Positions 58,975-64,000 of a stretch of 64,000 nucleotides of DNA are shown here, in pieces. Under the pieces are notes generated by a model. That model did no database searches. It was not told where the DNA came from and was given only the letters and a program-made list of their open reading frames with translations. Position numbers and translations under genes: made by a program. The stretch covers positions 11,011,917 to 11,075,916 of the forward strand of contig NC_085086.1 in the NCBI RefSeq assembly GCF_963422355.1, given 5' to 3'. Numbering within the stretch: the stretch's first letter is position 1; each line of letters begins with the position of its first letter. Source of the stretch: Corticium candelabrum (Eukaryota > Porifera > Homoscleromorpha > Homosclerophorida > Plakinidae).

Positions 58975-60291
58975 ACTCATGCTACCTAACACTGCTGCTA
59001 GCTAGAGCATCTGTTGCAACAATTTTATGTAGCTACGTGTACTGTACGTCATTTTACTTATCTTGTGCTTTCACAATTGATGCTGCTGCAAACACAAACA
59101 TATGATATTTTTAATATTTTATGTGCACTTGGAAACAGGTGTGTTACATGATATTATAGCATACTATTTGCTTCTTTGTTAATTTTTAATCCAATTACAA
59201 TTACATTTTTGTGTGTTATTTCTAGTCTCGTCAAAAGTACGTCAATGTTTCTACGCAGTCGCTGAGCACGTGCATGCGCTAGTAAACAAGTTCCTCTTGC
59301 TTAAAAGTTTGGAAAGCTAAAAGTGTTAGTGAAACTGTAGCAACTACTGTACACACTGTACTAAACAGTAGAGAAAAACTAAAATCTATCACTAAATTTT
59401 AACCATCACTATTATTTAAAACAAACTCGTTGTAATATCGAGCAACGCGTTAAATTAATTAGGGCCAGTCTAATACCAGAGATAATAAAAGTTCCGTCTG
59501 CTCGTCTCCATCGTCCTGGTCTACCGTTATCCGGGAGTTCGCATTTCTCGATTCAATGAGCTTACTGCAAGTTCCGATCGTCTGCTCGATGCCAGCATGT
59601 CCACGTAACTACCTTTATTCTTACACTCACAATTGCGTTCTTCACACGTTGTCTCGTTGTTTTGCAGGCTCATCGTGTCATTGTATTTCGTCGTTTTGCT
59701 ATTGGCGCTCTTTTCACAGCCACATTCAGTCATCGGTAATATGAATGAGACAATGAGTGAATAATTCATGGACTTCATTGTTGGTTTTTACTCTCTTGCC
59801 CTAGTCTGTCTCACTACTCTAGTTTCTCTAATTTAGTCTCACACGTACACAAACCGCAAGCGTGTGCAGAAATGCGCGTACAAGCGAGTTTGTTTAGGGT
59901 GATGATGTTGATAGTGATGAGAGTTTGATGTAGAGAAGACATTATTGTACGTCGAATATTGTTGTAAAGCGAAGACGAAAGAGCAGAGAAGGATGCTGCC
60001 ATACGAGTGACTTGATTGATACTCTAGACGCTTGGTTTCTATGCTGGAAGACTTTCTAATGATTCTGGGAATGAGTTTAATCTTATAGTGCGAGCATCCC
60101 CAGTGTGTTTTATGAAAGATGACAAGCTTGTCTGGATGTTCAATAGGAAATGAAGTGAAGTGCATGATTTGTCATCCAATTGGTTGCTAGTGGCTGCAAC
60201 AACAGGGCATTAGGGGGAGACCTATTTACATCCTGTTTGCACAGAGCAGTTGGCCTGGGACAGCCCTGGGTATCACAGGTCAACGAGTCTG
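58975..60291. other. intergenic, no gene seen
   Basis: 3' flank of receptor 8 and upstream region of the next gene. Frames here are short and unrecognised. Confidence 0.5.
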
Positions 60292-60302
60292 TATATAAAT
60301 AG
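60292..60302 (+). promoter_or_regulatory. TATA box of the CUB/EGF/vWA gene
   Basis: TATATAAATAG, a consensus TATA box, about 165 bases upstream of the proposed start codon at 60458. Confidence 0.55.
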
Positions 60303-60457
60303 TGTGGAGCCAAAGCAAACTGAGTTGAAAACCACCAACTACAACTTAGGCTTGTCTTGTGCAACCAGATCTGAAAGACTAAACTCAGGCACCGTGTACA
60401 GAAAGATAGATTATTTTGTATTGGAAACATGTTCTAGAATCATTTTGTGACCACAGA

Positions 60458-61188
60458 ATGAATGTTGCGTGTTTGCTAATGTTGTTTGGTGTTATGGAAT
60501 TTTTTGGTCAAATGATGGTTACTAACTTTGTACATGTGCATGCACCATGTCTTACATTGCTGTTGTGTATGTTTATGTTTGCCATATTTTGTTGTGAGGT
60601 TTGCATTTGATTAGATGGACTTGCTTGTTTATCTGCAGATGTTGTTGTCAGTCTATGTGTCTGTCAGTTTATTTTTTGTTTGTTTGTTGTGTCTATTTTG
60701 GTGTGTGTGTTGTGTGTGTGTGTGCACGTGCACGTGTGGTGTATGTGTGTATGTGCATGCCTACTAGTACATGCACGTGTGTACTCTATTTATGCACTCT
60801 TAATAAACATGTCTGTTTAGGTGCATATTGTGGCAAGTTCAGTGGTCTGAGTGGCATTGTAAAGTCTCCAACTCGTGACCCTCTTACTGGCCTCTATCCT
60901 CCCAACACACGATGTGACTATCGAATAAAAACTCCAAGAGGCTACACGATTCGTGCGACATTCAACGAGTTCAACTTGCAGTGGTCGTCGTATTGTCAAT
61001 CAGACTATGTGAAGCACACACAGATAAAGAACAAGTGGAATGATCGTGCATACTGTGGGCAGCATTTGAAAGGAAGGACAGTGGAAACGTGTGACAATAG
61101 ACTGTTTATTAGATTCGTCTCGGATTCAGTTAGAAATGGAAAAGGATTCAACATGGCATACACAGCAGTGGGTAAGTAATATATATGT

Positions 61189-61265
<77 letters not shown>

Positions 61266-61547
61266 TGTGTATGGATCTAAACGTTATGTAGATACATGTA
61301 CCCATTTGAGTGTCTACATAGGTGCACCAATCTTGATAAAAGACATCATGCAGTAGCTTGTTGGAAATAAGTACTTTTTAGTTAATAAATTTATTAACTC
61401 TCGATAATTTTGATTAATTTAATAATTTAATAAGTGATATTTAATAAATGTATTTATTGAACTTTTATATAATTTAATTTTTGTTTTAGAATATTTATGT
61501 GTATTAAGAAATTTAGCAATTGAACTAATTAATTAATGTATTATATG

Positions 61548-61629
<82 letters not shown>

Positions 61630-63097
61630 CACACACACACACACATCTCAACACTTAGTTGTCTTTTGCTAGACATAAATGAATGTTTGCCGTCTCGTCC
61701 TCGTGGCTGCAAGAAGGCTGCCACACAATCTGTATGCGAACAGATCTGCATCAATACACGGGGCAGTTTTAGGTGTTCATGTCAAACCGGCTTTCATTTG
61801 TCACTCAATGGTAGGAGTTGTGAAAGAGACATACCTTCTTCATCTCTACCACGTGAGGCTTGTTGTTTATGAGTTTATGTGTTTGTTGATTAGAATGTTT
61901 GTTAATCAGTTTGTCTTTTCTCTACATATATGAGTCAAAGAGGACTTTAGATAATTGGTATTATGGACATTTAGATAACATCGTAACACACAATTGTCGG
62001 TTTGTCTGTTTTTTTGTTTGTTTGTATGTTTATGTGTTTATAGCTTTGTTTGCTTGTATGTCCTGTTTGTTGATCTAATTGTTGGTGCATTTCAGATTCT
62101 GTTTGTTTGTAAGTGTTCTTGTTGTCAGTTCTGTTGTTTGTCTTGTTGAATTTCCTTTCTTGTTTGTCTAGTTGTCTGTTTATCTGTCTGTCTGTCTGTT
62201 TGTTTGTCTGTCTGTCTGTCTGTCTGTTTTGTCTATCTGTCCGTCTGTCTGTCTTTCTGTTTGTTTGTCTGTCTGTCTGTGTTTGTGTGTCTGTCTGTGT
62301 TTGTCTGTCTGTCTGTGTTTTATACATCAGCACTATTACATAAGTGCCCAAACACCAGTCCAAAAGCCCACAATGGGCTACACAACAAAGTCCAACTACT
62401 TATAATTAACAAAGGATTAACTGTCCTGCTCTTTCTACTAATTCACACTAGCATTGCATCTTTGCAAAACAGCGACGCCAGTACGTCTTGAACTCTCTGC
62501 TGTTCTTCCTTCCATCTTTATCTGTTGAGAGAATGGACAGTCGATTAAGGAACTGAAGAGCATCATGTCCCCATCTTTCAAAATGTTCAAAAACTAGGGC
62601 AATACAGTTAGAGGATCTGTTCCATATGTCCAACTCACCAGCGTATTTCTGTGATTTTACGGCTTCTCATTTGGCTGCAGCTGCACCATCTTCCAAAGCT
62701 GCTTGGGAAATAATATGTTTGGCCCATGGGGGAGTCACTGAAATGTCGAGTTCAACGTCACACCCAGATTGTGCATCAGATGCAATGATATCGGGTCTGT
62801 CATCAGTATTTTTATCAGCTTATGTCATATTGGCGGCGACGTATTTTTGTGACTCTCCAAAAATGCAATAGTAAAGTTGTCTTGAGAGAAGTGTCTAAGT
62901 TGTCAACAAACAGACTAATGGAGAATAATGTAGCTAGCAGAGATAGATACATTCAGTGCTTAACACATTGAAATAGCTGAACTTGTAACTTGTTTATGAA
63001 GCACTTTCTTTTAATTGTCGAAAAGTCATGTATTCTAGTGTATAGAGATGCTGTATCCTAATAAAATAGCCTGCCTGCCTGCTTGTCTGTCTGTTTG

Positions 63098-63136
<39 letters not shown>

Positions 63137-63413
63137 ACCTGCCTGCCTGTGTGTCTGTTTGTTTGCTTGTCAATTTTATGAACATTTCAAAATCTGTCTA
63201 TCTTTGTCTGTTTAGCATCATTACATCTAGTTATTGTTACGGTATCTTTGCAGCTTTGAAGGTTGGCCATTGTCCATCAATGCAGTTAGGAAAGACGCAT
63301 GATGTCTGCTCTTCCGGTAGTGACAACACATGCCCCACTTCACTGAAATGTTGTCCAACTAGTGGATCTACCTATCGGTGTAAAGAACCAGTTTTTGGTA
63401 TGAAGATATTTTT

Positions 63414-63493
<80 letters not shown>

Positions 63494-63973
63494 TATATCA
63501 GTTTACATTTCAGCTACTGTTTTGGGTGTCTAGCTTTCCGGTCTCCTCACCAACTGTCAACTGCTCTTCAAGAGAGTCTCCTCAGTCTCACAGACGCACC
63601 ACGTGCGACTGGCCGAGTAGCAGGACAAACGACGACATGCCAGTCAACTTGTTTGACCATCCTTCTTGACAGATCAGGCAGCATTGGCTACTCCAACTTT
63701 AAGTCCATGCTCAACTTCCTATCAGCGCTACTCACAAGCATGTGTGCTAGAGCACCATGTCTTTCTACATTGGCCATCTCGTATGCATCAGATGTGAGGG
63801 TTGAGTTGGAGTGTGGGCAGTACAAATGTGGTCAAGGTTTGTATGAGGCTGTGAAGGGCATCAGATATAGGAGTGGCTTTACGTTTTTGGATTTGGCTTT
63901 GGAGATGGCAAAGAGCAAGATGACTGGATCGGCGAGTAGAGATTGTGGCAGAGCATCGGGAAGTTGTCAGCAG
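60458..63973 (+). CDS. secreted multidomain protein: CUB, cbEGF, WAP-like, vWA (3' end outside window)
   Basis: Exons: join(60458..60506,60821..61171,61673..61852,63254..63397,63534..63973), continuing off the right edge. Exon 1 is tentative: MNVACLLMLFGVMEFF looks like a signal peptide and has a weak phase-1 donor (TTTTG|GTCAAA). The CUB exon starts AYCGKFSGLSG and has the four Cys and ...FNMAYTAV end of the fold. The third exon is a calcium-binding EGF (DINECLPS ... CEQICINTRGSFRCSC). The fourth (KVGHCPSM ... CPTSLKCCPTSG) resembles a WAP four-disulphide core. The fifth is a vWA domain with the metal site LLDRSGSIG. All seen borders are phase 1, typical of shuffled extracellular modules. 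Probably a matrix or secreted adhesion protein. The last border (CAG|GTTGTG) is uncertain. Confidence 0.82.
61191..61262. repeat. (TG)n microsatellite after the CUB exon donor
   Basis: Begins about 20 bases after the donor GTAAGTAA at 61172. Confidence 0.95.
61551..61645. repeat. (CA)n microsatellite before the EGF exon
   Basis: About 95 bases of CA, ending about 30 bases upstream of the EGF exon acceptor. Confidence 0.95.
61995..62320. repeat. (GTCT)n / (GTTT)n tetranucleotide field
   Basis: gtctgtctgtttgtttgtctg repeats in the intron between the EGF and WAP-like exons. They create long spurious frames (poly-CLSV and poly-TDRQ). Confidence 0.9.
62448..62870 (-). pseudogene. retroelement C-terminal fragment in intron
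   Basis: On the minus strand one frame from about 62825 reads RPDIIASDAQSGCDVELDISVTP, WAKHIISQAALEDGAAAAKREA, then NCIALVFEHFERWGHDALQFL and FKTYWRR. This block is familiar from the C-terminal end of reverse-transcriptase-type proteins in invertebrates (recall, not searched). No catalytic RT part. It lies opposite to the host gene. Confidence 0.55.
63070..63150. repeat. (CCTG)n tetranucleotide repeat
   Basis: gcctgcctgcctg with minor variants, upstream of the WAP-like exon. Confidence 0.9.
63417..63492. repeat. (CA)n microsatellite between WAP-like and vWA exons
   Basis: About 76 bases of CA filling most of the 136-base intron. Confidence 0.95.
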
Positions 63974-63978
63974 GTTGT

Positions 63979-64000
63979 GGTGTGTGTGTGTGTGTGTGTG
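63979..64000. repeat. (TG)n at right edge
   Basis: TG repeat starting just after the presumed vWA exon donor. Runs out of the window. Confidence 0.8.

Noticed and set aside
61971-62363. A 130-codon frame rich in TDRQ
   Set aside because: It is a translation of the GTCT tetranucleotide repeat.
62100-63170. A CRISPR array, suggested by regular short repeats
   Set aside because: The repeats are contiguous tetranucleotides without spacers, in an animal intron.

Overview
The window is eukaryotic and animal. It has small phase-1 introns, microsatellites, tRNA-derived SINEs, hAT, Mutator-like and tyrosine-recombinase mobile elements, 7TM receptors with class A landmarks, tyrosine-kinase-like (TKL) kinases, and a secreted CUB/EGF/WAP/vWA protein. 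The mixture fits an early-branching animal, most probably a sponge. That placement is inference, not something read from a marker gene.

Layout. Position 1-1963 is the right part of a hAT element with an open transposase on the minus strand. From 2.3 to 56 kb a family of two-exon 7TM receptors runs mostly on the minus strand: intact genes at 2355-3707, 12194-13629, 34750-36187, 45101-46557, 51522-52938 and 54292-55732, a damaged gene at 20002-21468, and a truncated relic at 50040-50263. An eighth receptor, on the plus strand at 56884-58974, is broken by a transposon in its first exon. Directly 3' of four receptors, on the same strand, lies a six-exon TKL kinase domain (6982-8959, 17597-19045, 27169-29045, 42213-44113). 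The unit pair at about 6.45-26.16 kb is repeated as a direct tandem duplication at about 26.68-48.56 kb. Mobile elements that differ between the two blocks date themselves relative to that duplication, and the other block supplies the empty site. From 60.3 kb a different gene begins on the plus strand: a TATA box, a possible signal-peptide exon, then CUB, calcium-binding EGF, WAP-like and vWA exons, running off the right edge.

Main proposal. The kinases have no visible start of their own. Their first exon needs a phase-1 partner, and every kinase-linked receptor carries a phase-1 splice donor (TCAA|GTGAG) a few codons before its stop. Joining that donor to the kinase gives uninterrupted reading frames of 763-768 residues for units 1, 3 and 4, and the same frame for unit 2 apart from an exon 1 stop. 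I read these units as genes for 7TM receptor-TKL kinase fusions, with a short receptor-only form made when the linking intron is retained or polyadenylated. Receptors at 51.5, 54.3 and 57 kb have no kinase behind them. The receptor at 2.4 kb keeps the donor and may have its kinase just left of the window. Receptor and kinase copies group the same way (12.2 with 34.7 kb, 20.0 with 45.1 kb), so the pair has been duplicated as a unit.

Limits. All intron borders were read by eye from frame, consensus and four-way comparison. There is no RNA evidence. Boundaries of degenerate elements are approximate.
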